Shown here in pieces: positions 1-10,666 of a DNA stretch of 64,000 nt. The notes beneath the pieces were generated by a model that did no database searches, was not told the DNA's origin, and saw only the letters and a list, made by a program, of their open reading frames with translations. Both the position numbers and the translations under genes were made by a program. Origin of the DNA: Polytrichum commune (lineage: Eukaryota > Streptophyta > Polytrichopsida > Polytrichales > Polytrichaceae); the NCBI GenBank assembly GCA_950295325.1, contig OX485806.1:21516001-21580000 (forward strand), in the 5' to 3' direction. Within the stretch, counting starts at the first letter, position 1, and every line of letters starts with the position of its first letter.

Positions 1-412
1 GTAGAGTAAAACCCCTTAATAGATATAATCTTACATATTATCACAGGGTTATTGGTATTCAGTGTATGCGTTCATATGTAGTGTATCAAAATCTTTATAT
101 CCTTTTTAGTTATATGATAGTTAGTGTTTGATACACTTAAAACGAACGCATACACTTCCTATTACTAACCCTATGAGAGTAAGTAACATTAAATGTAAAC
201 TCAAACACTAAATATCCACTGTGGTGATATATGGAAGTTACATATAGGAATTTAGTATTAGTAAGGATGTGAGAAAAAAATACAACAATGATAAAAGGAG
301 AAAGGAGATGGCAATAGGGAAGGTGGTGGTGTATTCATGTATAAAACTAATTATGAAAGAGTTGAAGAATAGTGTTGACCAAGTTAGGGTGGTAACAACT
401 TTAAATAATATA
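1..412. mobile_element. MITE (family M1), left edge cut by window
   Basis: The sequence from about 48 to 90 reappears inverted at about 127 to 170 (a GTGTATGCGTTC-type block with TAGTGTATC), so this stretch folds back on itself. The same blocks, with the motif TTAGTGTTGAGCA near one end, recur at 35.76-36.14 kb and 52.74-53.06 kb. This identifies a small non-autonomous DNA transposon. There is no coding capacity. The outer left end is not visible. Confidence 0.6.
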
Positions 413-802
413 TGTTGAATTATTCATTTGATGGTTGGGGCAACGAAGAGCCAAGCTAAATATACATTGTCTATTATTGACAAGAAGCGGGAAATTGAGT
501 CAGAAGGTTTGAATTAACGTCCAAAGGAGACCAGGCGGGAAAGGCATCCAAAGAGGATGCCCAAAGCGGAGGCGGGTAGTATAAAGAGTCCAACCCCCCC
601 CAAATGCTGGTTCTTTCTTTCATGTCCCAATCCTGAGATTGCTGCAAGCTCTCTAAGTTGGAGCTGTAATACACGGTTTGTGTACGTTTCCATTCATGAG
701 CAGCTAATTACAACAAATATCTACGAGTTCAGTTGTTCCAAATAGGTTATATATAGATTAATAGAGAATCACCCGAATAAATAGGCGGATTTTGCGGAAT
801 TG
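413..802. other. Gap: non-coding, with a hairpin and a TATA-like box
   Basis: No convincing gene. A perfect 7-bp stem hairpin (GGCATCC/GGATGCC) lies at 543-561, and a TATA-like TATAAAG at 580-586 is followed by a C-rich tract. It could be a relic promoter for the gene at 1978, but nothing ties them together. Confidence 0.3.
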
Positions 803-1790
803 TTTGGGTCGGTCGACCCAAACCCAGCCTTACAGTGTGGGTGCTCTCTGCTGTGAGCCTGAACCCATCCTGCCTCAAGGTTTGGGTCGATCAACCCAAA
901 CCCAGCCCTACAGTGTGGGTGCTCACTGATGTGAGCCTGAACCCATCATGCCTCAAGGTTTGGGTCGATCGACCCAAACCCAGCCCTACAGTGTGGGTGC
1001 TCATTGTTGTGAGCCTGAACCCATCCTGCCTCAAGGTTTGGGTCGATCGACCCAAACCCAGCCCTACAGTGTGGGTGCTCACTGTTGTGAGCCTGAACCC
1101 ATCCTGCCAAAAGGTTTGGGTCGATCGACCCAAACCCAGCCCTACAGTGTGGGTGCTCACTGTTGTGAGCCTGAACCCATCCTGCCAAAAGGTTTGGGTC
1201 GGTCGACCCAAACCCAACCCTACAGTGTGGGTGCTCACTGTTGTGAGCCTGAACCCATCCTGCCAAAAGGTTTGGGTCGGTCGACCCAAACCCAGCCCCA
1301 AAGTGTGGATGTTGTATGTAGTGAGCCTGAACTCATCCTGCCTCGAGGTTTGGGTCGCTCGACCCAAACCCAGCCCTCTAAGTGTGGGTGTTGTCTTTAG
1401 TGAGCCTGAACCCATCCTGCCAGAAGGTTTGGGTCGATCGACCCAAACCCAGCCCTCTAAGTGTGGGTGCTCTCTGGAGTGACTCTAAACCCATCCTGCC
1501 AAAAAGTTTGGGTCGCTCGACCCAAACCCAGCCCCCTAAGTATGGGTGCTCATTATCGTGACCTTAAACCCATCCTGCCAAAAGGTTTGGGTCGCTCGAC
1601 CCAAACCCAGCCCCCTAAGTATGGGTGCTCCTTGTCGTGACCTTAAACCCATCCTCCCAAAAGGTTTGGGTCGCTCGACCCAAACCCAGCCCCCTAAGTA
1701 TGGGTGCTCCTTGTCGTGACCTTAAACCCATCCTCCCAAAAGGTTTGGGTCGCTCGACCCAAACCCAGCCTCTAAGTGTGGATGGGATCT
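803..1790. repeat. Minisatellite, 13 palindromic cores, 78/79-bp unit
   Basis: Thirteen units each carry a near-perfect palindrome, best form TTTGGGTCGATCGACCCAAA. The cores start at 803, 881, 959, 1037, 1115, 1193, 1271, 1349, 1428, 1507, 1586, 1665 and 1744. The spacing is exactly 78 bp for the first eight and 79 bp for the last five. The centre varies (GATC, GGTC or GCTC) while the arms are almost invariant. Because 78 is a multiple of three, long frames stay open on both strands, but they are artefacts of the repeat. Confidence 0.95.
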
Positions 1791-1977
1791 GGATGACAGT
1801 GTGGCCACTGGCCATCCAAAACCTTTATGAACCCAATGGCATATTAGTCATATGAACTTGTATGAGCACTGAGTATTTGCAATTTTGTTTATATATGATG
1901 GTTTTTGTGGTCTTCGATTTGAACCTACAATTTTTGTGATTTTTTGACAATGTTCAATGTTCATGTGTGTAGGCAGA

Positions 1978-4900
1978 ATGGATGGGTTTAGTGAAATTGG
2001 GGATTGGTCATCTGATGACATGGCCACTTGGCCATCTGCATCTGATGATGACTTAGACATTGTCGGGGAGGCTACTATGGCTGACAGTGCGGATGAAGAT
2101 CATTTGGATTTACCTTCGTCTTCCATACCGTAGTGTCCCATTGTTGAATGTACGGGACTTTCAAGGGCTTCGTGGGTGAATTTGGAGGTGATACTTCTTA
2201 ACGATAGTGGAGTTGTTGTGGCGGAGGGGATTTGCCGTAACACCCATCCGCAAGATTGCATTGATGAAAACCCGCTTGGCACCGAGGACGTTGGGGTTGT
2301 CATATTGGAGTCGGTCGTTCATTCCGAGGTGGATCCCACTCATAGGTTCTCCCTCCGCAGGTGGCCGTTGAGGAATGTCACAATTGATGGAGTTAGCTTG
2401 CGTGAACATGAGCAACGACACATGCAAATCGAAAAGGAGGTGCAAGCAAACATGCGGCCGCGCAAGGGTCAAAGAAAGTACGATACATTGGCACGTCCTG
2501 CTCCGTCTGCAACTGATTGTAAACGTCAAAGGTTGCTCGGGGAGGAGTCCATTAGAGAAGTTGCCACAAAGGATTGTTGTGTGCATCGTTGTTGCCAATT
2601 GTTTCCAAGGGATAAATTGAAGGCCATCCGCGAAGAAATGTGGCTTGGAGATTTCCGTCTAAGATCCACAAGAAAACTTGATGTCCATAGGGCGATACAT
2701 GTGAATGGGATGGGTCGCAAGGTCATCACCATTGAAAACATGGACGTGTGTTGTAAGGCATGGTACACCATTCACGGTGTGTCGAAAGCGGACTTTTATC
2801 GACAAGCTGCTTATGCCAAGGAAGGCCGCCGGTCCCGTCACCATGGTAATGTGGGTTTAAAGAAGCCTAGGGAAGCAACAAGGCAAGCAACGGCCACTCT
2901 AGCAACCATCATTGTCCCCCTTGCCGATGCAATGCCGCACAAAACACGCACGCTCACAACCGGTGAAAAGGTTGTGGAGAAAGTTCTTCCCACATGCACA
3001 AAATGGAAAGACATATTGTTGGACGTGAATGCAGTTGGCGAGAAGATTGGGTTGGAGCCAATTTCATTGTCAAAATTGAGTGCAATTAAGAAACAAAACT
3101 TTAGCGAATACATTACAAAAAGACGAGGGAACAAATTTGCCAGGTGCTCTAATTGCGAGAAGTTGAAGCGCCTCTGGGATGCACACACGATGGGTACCGA
3201 GTCATATGCAGCGCATCAATTGAACTATTTCAAGCACGTAAACATGCAAGAGGCACACCGTAATGATTATTACACAAATAGAGCTTTGTCCATCTCCAGG
3301 CCCTTGGAGGTTCTTACGGTCATCCATGACAAAATGGACCATGCCAAAACAGCCTCCCCATGTTTTGCAAATCGAATCAAGGCCACGGATGGGTTTTTTA
3401 AGTTGCCTGTATCGGTTACAGGTGAACTTCGAAACAATGTCATGACATACCCTAAATGTTGTGGTTTTTTATTCCGTGATGTACTTGAGAACATGGATTC
3501 ACTCAAAATGGTTTAATTATATCTAATCACGTTGGGTTGGCATTGCAGGAATGATTGCACATGGACACGGTGATGTCAAGTTTGCTCATTATGCTCTTGA
3601 TTTGTATCCAGCGGATTCAAACCACACAATAGGGTCATTTGCAAGGCTTTTACGTGATTTAGAGAAACCGCCAGCCTATTCTTCAGGATTGTTATTTGAA
3701 AACACGGGTTCAACACCTCTATATGAAGCGTTGTTGGATGGAAAAGATGTATGCTTTCATTCGTTGCCAGAGCCACCCAGTGATCCCGTGATTGCCAAAA
3801 AGTTGCCTCCCACTTTGCGTGTCCAATTGGACAATTGTGCCAAGGACAATAAAAGTAGATATGTTTTTGCATATTGGTCGTTGTTGGTTGCGAAAGGCAT
3901 TTTCAAGGAGGTTTTTGTGTCCTTCCTATTGGTAGGCCACACGCACGATGATATTGATGCATCTTTTGGGCGGTGGAGCATGAAGTTGCGGGAGGAGGAT
4001 TTCCCTACAATCTCGTTATTGATGAAGTCGTACATGGATTTGGATAACGTTCCGGTCATCCCCCATATGATTGAGGAGGTGCCAGACTTCAAGGCATTTA
4101 TAGAACCTTATATTCGAAGTGGAGCTCACCGATTGATCGGGCATACGAAGGCACAACAATTCCGCTTCTATATGCGTGACGATGGTGTCCCGGCCATGCA
4201 ATACAAGTTGTTGTGCACGACACAAGACTGGAGCCCGCCGGAGGGTCTTCTTGTGTGGCGCGTGGATGCGGATGGAAAGACCATGTTACCGGATGGGGAG
4301 CCTAGGCCTTGCAAGCCAATAGCCATGAAGAATTTGGAGGATATTTTGAAAGGTATATCAGGCTTCATACAATATTGGGAGAGTTTGAAAATAGCGGATG
4401 TTGGCGGATCATGTTGGCATCGTTATGGGAGTTGGATACATTATTGGACACGTGTTCGTGCCGCCTTGGCAGACCTCCACCAAGATAGCCCTCATACTTT
4501 GAGGCATGGATTTTGGCCACAAACATGAGTCGATGTACAAGCTTCGGAGCCTAGTCTTTTGGGAAATGGAGAGGTTCGAGAGGAGTTTGATGTGGACGAC
4601 CATTACGTGGGGCCGGCTAGTAGTCGTCCCCCACCATCTTTCCGCATTGCAGTGGATTGTCATGAAGGTTATATGCTCATTTTACGTCCTGGAGACGAGA
4701 CATATGCAAAGCCAGTGTGGGTGGCAAGAGCTTTGTCCAAACCCAATTTTGTAACTTCCAGCCCTCATTTTCGACAGATACAAGTGGAGTACTATCGACC
4801 GACAGCAAGGAATGAAGATGTGATTCGGCATTATACAGGCTGGGATACAAACCCTAACTTTCGGTGGAAGGTGGATTCTGAGCACGGTCCATCTTGGGTA

Positions 4901-5035
4901 GATACAGATTCCATATTCATAGCATGGAAACCACGGAAAAACCATAGTGGATCAGTGTCCATCCCTCAAAAGTACATAACTTTTGCAAAAGACAACCTTG
5001 CTCGGATTGCACAAGAAGCAACCCACGTTGAATGA
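1978..5035 (+). pseudogene. DUF7869-type transposon-derived protein, two in-frame stops
   Basis: One reading frame runs from ATG 1978 to TGA 5033-5035 when the intron 3422-3548 is removed. TAG at 2131-2133 and TGA at 4526-4528 interrupt it; no frameshift is visible. In order it holds an acidic Ser/Asp-rich start; a VVVAEG...NPLG segment that resembles plant Tnp1/En-Spm-type transposase domains (inference); a basic middle; a CSNC motif; and a long region with DKMDH, HGHGD, QLDN...KDN and GHTHDDID, which I recognise as the RNase H-like core of the DUF7869 family. The last part (4529-5035), rich in W and D, looks like the native C-terminus. Such genes belong to mobile elements and the Asp/His motifs suggest a nuclease or transposase role; no activity is established here. 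Both stops could come from C-to-T changes (CAG, CGA). The start codon is the first ATG in frame after an acceptor-like TGTGTAG. No terminal repeats were found. Confidence 0.75.
3422..3548 (+). other. Intron of the DUF7869-type gene
   Basis: The donor is G|GTGAAC and the acceptor is TTGCAG|GA, 127 bp apart. The upstream frame leaves one base and the downstream exon supplies two, making a glycine codon and joining SVTG to MIAHGHG without loss of family sequence. Reading through the intron instead gives a stop at 3514-3516. Confidence 0.85.
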
Positions 5036-7594
5036 GAAGTTGGTAGGATTGTGTTAGCATGATTATAGTTTAATACGTAATTATAGCAATATAAATTACA
5101 CATATGTGTGCTCTTCAAAATTGGGGCAGAGTTTGGGTAGAACTTACGAATACTATATTGTTTGGAGTTGGATGAATATCCATTTACTATATTTCAAAAA
5201 AAAATGAAATTCATCTTATTATTATGTTTGGGACTATATTGTCGAATGAAGAAATATGCATTTATTACATGCACTTTGTATGTTGCAATGTCTATATTCT
5301 ATTGTGCATGCTAATAATAGAAATCAGTTTATATGTTTTTTGGGTGAAACTTGTTTGGAGTGCTCTACCCAATGTGTTTTTGTTGATGAAGTTGGTGTCG
5401 AGTGCTCTACCATATGTGCTTATGTCCGCACATCATAGATTTGGGATATTAGAACATATAATATAATTGAGATTGTTGACAATATAGTTTCGGGCCTCTT
5501 CAAGTTCTTTGATCCATATATTAATTTGAGACTAGAGAAAGTCTCAATTTAACGAATATAGTGTTGTATGCTAGGTTACACTACTTATCAACAACTTCAC
5601 CATTATAGCATTCAAGCGCGTTTACTGATATCTTGGCATGAGCATGTTCAATAGAGTTATGAGGTATATGCCTATGTTTCACAATGGTCTACAAGTTGAC
5701 TAAAATGTACACTAATGACACTTGGCATTAGTATGCTCAAGAGTATCTTCGTAGATTGCATACTAAAATGTAAACACATGACACATGCCATTAGTATGCT
5801 CAATAACATCTTCCCCTTGCATACTAAAATGCAAAACTATCATATCAAATAATCCAATGTGCTACGCTAAATGTCATCATGTCAATATTTTTTCACTTTC
5901 AAGAAGTTACTTATGTTGAGAATTAGTATCAAATCGGCCATTAGTGGACGTGACACTTTGAGACATCTAGTTTAAGCCCTTCACAAATAATGCACGTAAC
6001 ACTAAATACCATAAATAGTGTAGCACATTTATTATCTGAATTTTCTTTAAATCTTAGGGCCCCCTCTTGTACATCCACCTTTACTTCAATATTCTTAATA
6101 GCCTTTTAAAATATACACACTAGAAAAAATCTAAACATGTTCCTTACGTATACTATGTGCGCTAATACCTCAAACAATACCCCTCTTTACACTCGTGCTA
6201 CTTTGTTGTGGTATGAAGAGGCCACCCAACGGGAATTGGGGCTTATAGTTACTTTAATTATGAACTGACCATGTCATAAGGTGCTCCTTGCTGGCAAGCC
6301 AAAGTTTCCGTTTGGTATCATGATTTGCCCTCAAGGAGAAAAGAGTAAGTGTACTTGAGCCTAGAGGATATTTGAAAGATGGCTATCATGAAGATATTGT
6401 AACTATGTAGTGGCCAAGAACCAATGGTAAGGCCACACCAATCCTTAAATTTTTGTCACCCACTGGAATCTATTCTACGACTTCATTTATGATATCTAGT
6501 GTCACGTGTGTAATAACTTGTGACTTACCCTATTTATGAGGCCATTGCTAGGTAGATGCTAAGTTACACTAATGGCCAACAACTTTATCAATAGTATAAC
6601 CTCATGACACTTGACGTTAGCATGTATACTAATATCTTGGCATTAGTATGCTCAATAATATTAAGAGGCCTATACCTAGGTTACACAATGGTCAACAAGT
6701 CGAGCATAAGTGTAAACACATGACACTTGCCAATATTATGCTTGATTTTATCTTCCTTACGCATACAAGATTATATACACATGACACTTAACATTGGTAT
6801 GCTTTTCAACATCTTCCTCTTGCAAACTAAAACGTAAACTATCATCTCAAACATTCCAATGTGCTACCCTATATATCATACCATACGTAGTCATGCACTT
6901 CACAGAACACTTATATTGACAAATAGTGTCATTTTAATGATTAGCAGATCTGTCACTACTAGGTCTCTATCCATCTAGTAGAGACCATTCACAAATTGTA
7001 TACATGACACTGAAGTATACCATAAACAGTGTTATGCCATATGCAGAATCAAGGGTCACTTGCACTCAATAAAGTAACCTCTGGTCAATAGTACCCACAT
7101 GCATCTTTAATTAGACAACTCCAGCTGCTAGACCTCATATATACTTCCAAATTTTTTTTTTTGTAGATGTGAATGATGGAAAATAAGTCTGAGTAAATGT
7201 TGTGTTAGTTGACAAAAAGCCGGCCAGAGTTCATAGCTTCTCTTAGTCCAGTGGGACTATATAACAACCACTAAGTTGTTTCCCATGAGTATAAATTTAC
7301 ATTTTGCAATTGATATGTTCAGTTTTTTTCTAGTGCTTGAAAGTATCTCATGTTAACCCTAACAGGTCACATCTAGCTTTACATATATGTATATGTATTT
7401 ATATACAACCTAGTACATGTGGAGTATGAGCTTTCAACTAAGAAGCTGGGGCTGAGGTACACTAGTTTTGAGTAATCGTTTTCAATCTAGGAACTTGTTA
7501 CAAACATACTACACTTTCACAATGCGTCTCCCTGGGCTCATAACATGGTGTATGTTTGTTAGGCCTTGCACAAAGTACCGTTATTAGTACTTAA
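5036..7594. repeat. Gap: AT-rich, diverged direct repeat
   Basis: No gene is supported. About 5571-6030 and 6559-7040 are diverged direct copies offset by about 988 bp. They share blocks such as CTARGTTACACTA, TTGGCATTAGTATGCTCAA and CCAATGTGCTAC. A short hairpin (TTGAGACT...AGTCTCAA) sits at about 5525-5550. The repeat may be relic mobile DNA; no ends were identified. Confidence 0.6.
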
Positions 7595-10500
7595 TTATGG
7601 CAATATGTTACAATTGGGCTCAAGCATAGATGTTATTGGGTTTGTGAGATATATACATCCCCCTGACATAACAGTGGCTGGCGGAAGAGGTTGCTCACTG
7701 TTAAGACATATGTTATAAACTACACCTGTGTGTTCGAAATTGTTGAAGATAGCAAATTCGTCTTTTCCATGTGGCACACACACATATTCTGGGTATTCAC
7801 ACACATATTCTGGGTCTTCACACACATATTCTGGGTCTTCACACACATATTCTGGGTATTCACACACATATTCCGGGTACCAGCTTCTGACTCCCTTTGA
7901 TTGTTTCATCACTCTCGTCCAATCTCCCCAGAACGTTTCCGATCTGTCAAATCTTTCATAAGGGTAAACAATTTCAAGTATGTCCAGCCTGTGAATGCAA
8001 TGGATCACCTCTCCATCCTGGGAATCCTGCTCTGTGAATAGAAATACTTCGTCATCAAACTTCATCAATTGGGCAATCACATACCGCCCTTGCTGGTGCT
8101 TACTGTCAGGATAACTTGCTGGTAGCGAACATGACCAAGTTGAAATCCACTCACCTTTCATCACATTGTAAGCAAGAATTCCTCGTCCTAAATAATTTAA
8201 ACCTGTGCAAAGCAAAAGCCCCTTGCTTCTTACATATTCGCCTGTTTGGTAAGCATGAATTGAAAAGATGGGCCCAGGGACATCGCCCGCAACAGTCCAG
8301 GTCCCATGCCGAGAATCATACACTTCAGTTTTTTGAGAGAGGGAGTCAGTCCCACATACCCGCATACAGCTCCCTGCAGCTATAATCTTGTATGTAGTAG
8401 ATGTTTTGTCAACCAAAATATGAATGAGCATTGGATGTCTGCGATATGTTAAAGGTGGAAGCTTCCTGAATTCTTGTGTAAGTGGATTGCACACGAAAAT
8501 CTCCTCCAGCCCGGGCGGCTTCCCCACGTTCACACAAAAGAGCCCACCCCCACCAGCCACAAAAACATCTGCACGCCACAATCCTGGGTCTGGCGCTGGT
8601 AGACAAGATAAAGGAGGCATTTTCCTCCACCTTCTTGCCGTTGTATCGAAGCATTCCCACTGCAAAAGTCCTTCATCAACATGGAAGATCACCGGGCCCA
8701 AAGAACCTGCACTAGGATTTGAAGCTATGTCTGGAAGTGCTTGTTCATATTTTTCACATGTCCTTGCACCTGGAGAGTTATTAGTGCAGACTTGCTGAAC
8801 CCAGCCTGCAAGCACATCCGAAGTCTTACATTGGTGTTTAGTAGCATCTTTGTTGCAAACAATTGCTATATTCCACAGAATCAATGCAACATAGTTGTCC
8901 TGTGCTAATGATGTAGTATCCTTGAGATGGTCAATCAAAGCTGAAATTGCATGTGCTGCAATGTAAGACTTGATCTCTTGTACTTGTGAGAGCTTTGAAA
9001 GAGCCATAGTTGCTTGCCATTGAGCACCTGCACTCCCACATCTTATAGAGGAAATAAATGCACGAACCTCCTCATATATCTTGCTTTCAAGACCGGTTTG
9101 ACTGCCTGATATGTGTGCAATTAGTGTACCTTGCCTCTCCGCAACATTCTCAACTGGAAAGTGCTCTAAGGCACAGGTTGTCTTTTTTGGACTCGTTGGA
9201 AGAGCAACTTTCTCCTGTGAGGTCACAATTACACCATCACCAACGACATCCGATAATAGGATGTAAAAACTGCACATGAATGCATGCCCAACGATTAGCC
9301 TCATCAAAAATTTTGGATGCAGCATAATAGAGGATACAAGTTTTAGGACTTCACACAACAAGCCCTCAGAATCTGCCACTATATCTGAGGATGGACCAGC
9401 TCTAGCGGTACCCAAATTCTCATCTCCCATGTGATTTCTCTGGTATCCAGGATGGGAAGCACGAATCTCCTGTCACAAAAAAAGTCAGAATCTTAGTACT
9501 GCTACAGGACTTGCCTTGTGCCAACTATGCTGAACATATATAATATATTAAAACTTATGTTGAAATTTATAATTCCACTCACAATCCCTCTTTTATAGCA
9601 ACTTTGCACTTCGTTCACATAACCAATAATGCTAATTCTTTAGTACTTGATACCCCACCTGAAAAGTGGTTGCACATCCAGTTTTAGGAACCAAGACGAG
9701 CACACAACAATCAGCAAGGAGAAGTGCTCCTAGTAAATTGACGCTTACCTCAAGAATCTCATGGTTACACATACTTTGCAGGGAATCACCTCCTTTTCTT
9801 TGCAGAGAAGGAGTAACAACATTATTCAACCACATCAGTCGATTGCATGATGGTAGAGTTTGTAAAATAGAAGCAATCTTCTTCGATACACAATATAGTG
9901 AATAGCAAGATAAGGGATCTTCTCTTCCTGGATTGTTGGATTCGTGTTGATTGCAAGGCACTTCAATAGCATTTTGTAAATTTTGTACAGATTCAGCATG
10001 TGGATGATCAGGCCTGTCTCTGCACATTCTCTTTGAAAAGCCAACCCCTAAGCGAACTCGGCAATTGTCGTCATTCGGAAGGTGTCGTGTCGTTTTCTTG
10101 GAAGGCTTTGCTGGGAAAAGATTCCTCATGAGATTCTCAGCTTGACTAACCATGAAGCTTCTGATTAATCTTGTGTACTGAACTGGGTCCTTAATAATAA
10201 GTTCATCATACTCTTGGGGTCTCCTTTTACAAGTAATTTCTATGAAAGAGACTGAGTCAGGGAAATTGTAATGTGAAGAATCCCTGTTTGTGTAGAAGGT
10301 CACGACATCACAAGCCCTTGCTGCTTCCTCCTCTGTGTCGTAAGTGGCAAAAAATTTCATGTCCGATTTTTCCAAGATTCTCATAGAGCAGTAGTATTTT
10401 CCCATTCTAGAACCCACACCTAAATACTTTCTGTGACCTATGTGCGCACATCCTGGAATGATTAACAGCAGAGAGATGATGAGAATCATCTTCACCATTC

Positions 10501-10666
10501 TGAAGATCGTGTACATGGTGACGGCCATGTCCACTTCTTGAAACAATTTTCTCATCAAAGTTTGGCCACCATCTTGTGCTCAATAAATGGGATGTGTCAT
10601 CGACTTATCGGCATCTCACTTCGGTTCACTATTACCTGCAAGCAACAGAGATGTTTCATGAGGCAT
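7595..10666 (-). CDS. AP2-like / ARM-like / kelch multidomain protein, three exons
   Basis: Modelled as exons 10666-10636, 10452-9749 and 9469-7595, about 869 residues, ending TAA at 7597-7595. Exon 2 encodes a divergent AP2/ERF-type DNA-binding domain near residues 17-75 (YLGV, GKYYCSMR, TYDTEEEAARACDVVTFY, YNFPDS). Exon 3 begins with a helical stretch resembling two ARM repeats (QWQATMALSKLSQ...ISALIDHLK...NYVALILWNIA), then a galactose-oxidase/kelch-type F-box-associated domain (WECFDTTARRWRKMPPLSCL, NPLTQEFRKLPPL, KTEVYDSRHGTW, AYNVMKGEW). No F-box was seen. AP2 domains bind DNA, ARM and kelch domains bind proteins; a transcriptional or ubiquitin-adaptor role is inference. Exon 2 to 3 joins in phase 0 across a clean GTAAGC...GACAG intron. 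A variant starting at ATG 10558 retains intron 1 and adds a hydrophobic N-terminus that I consider artefactual. Near the C-terminus a PEYVC motif is repeated five times. The alternative is two adjacent genes: AP2-like 10558-9632 and ARM/kelch 9430-7595. Confidence 0.7.
7780..7884 (-). repeat. In-frame 21-bp coding minisatellite (5 copies)
   Basis: Five 21-bp units encode five successive PEYVC heptads, linked by EY or ED, near the C-terminus of the kelch protein. The last copy on the protein runs into VPHGKDEF, which looks like the ordinary family context, so one ancestral PEYVC has expanded. The units differ at only a few positions, which implies recent duplication. The period keeps the frame. 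Confidence 0.9.
9470..9748 (-). other. Intron joining AP2-like and ARM/kelch exons
   Basis: On the minus strand the donor is GAG|GTAAGC (9748) and the acceptor GTGACAG|GAG (ending 9470), 279 bp. The AP2 exon ends exactly on a codon boundary, and the kelch frame is open for 13 codons upstream of its first ATG, back to the acceptor. Without splicing the AP2 frame stops at 9632. Confidence 0.7.
10453..10635 (-). other. Probable first intron of the AP2/kelch gene
   Basis: On the minus strand the donor is GCAG|GTAATAG and the acceptor ATTCCAG|GATG, after a pyrimidine-rich tract. The 183-bp intron links a 31-base first coding exon (ATG at 10666-10664) in phase to the AP2 exon. If retained, it would encode a hydrophobic run (IISLLLII) that imitates a signal peptide. 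Confidence 0.55.

Noticed and set aside
835-1482. Long repetitive open frames on both strands of the minisatellite
   Set aside because: The 78-bp period is a multiple of three, so any stop-free frame repeats. Frames are open on both strands at once and end where the period becomes 79.
803-1790. CRISPR-like array of palindromic repeats
   Set aside because: The spacers are as similar as the repeats, and the setting is plant nuclear DNA; it is a minisatellite.
2131-4528. Stop-codon readthrough or RNA editing to rescue the DUF7869-type gene
   Set aside because: Two different stops with no readthrough context, in a mobile-element gene, are better explained by decay; nuclear editing of this kind is not established.
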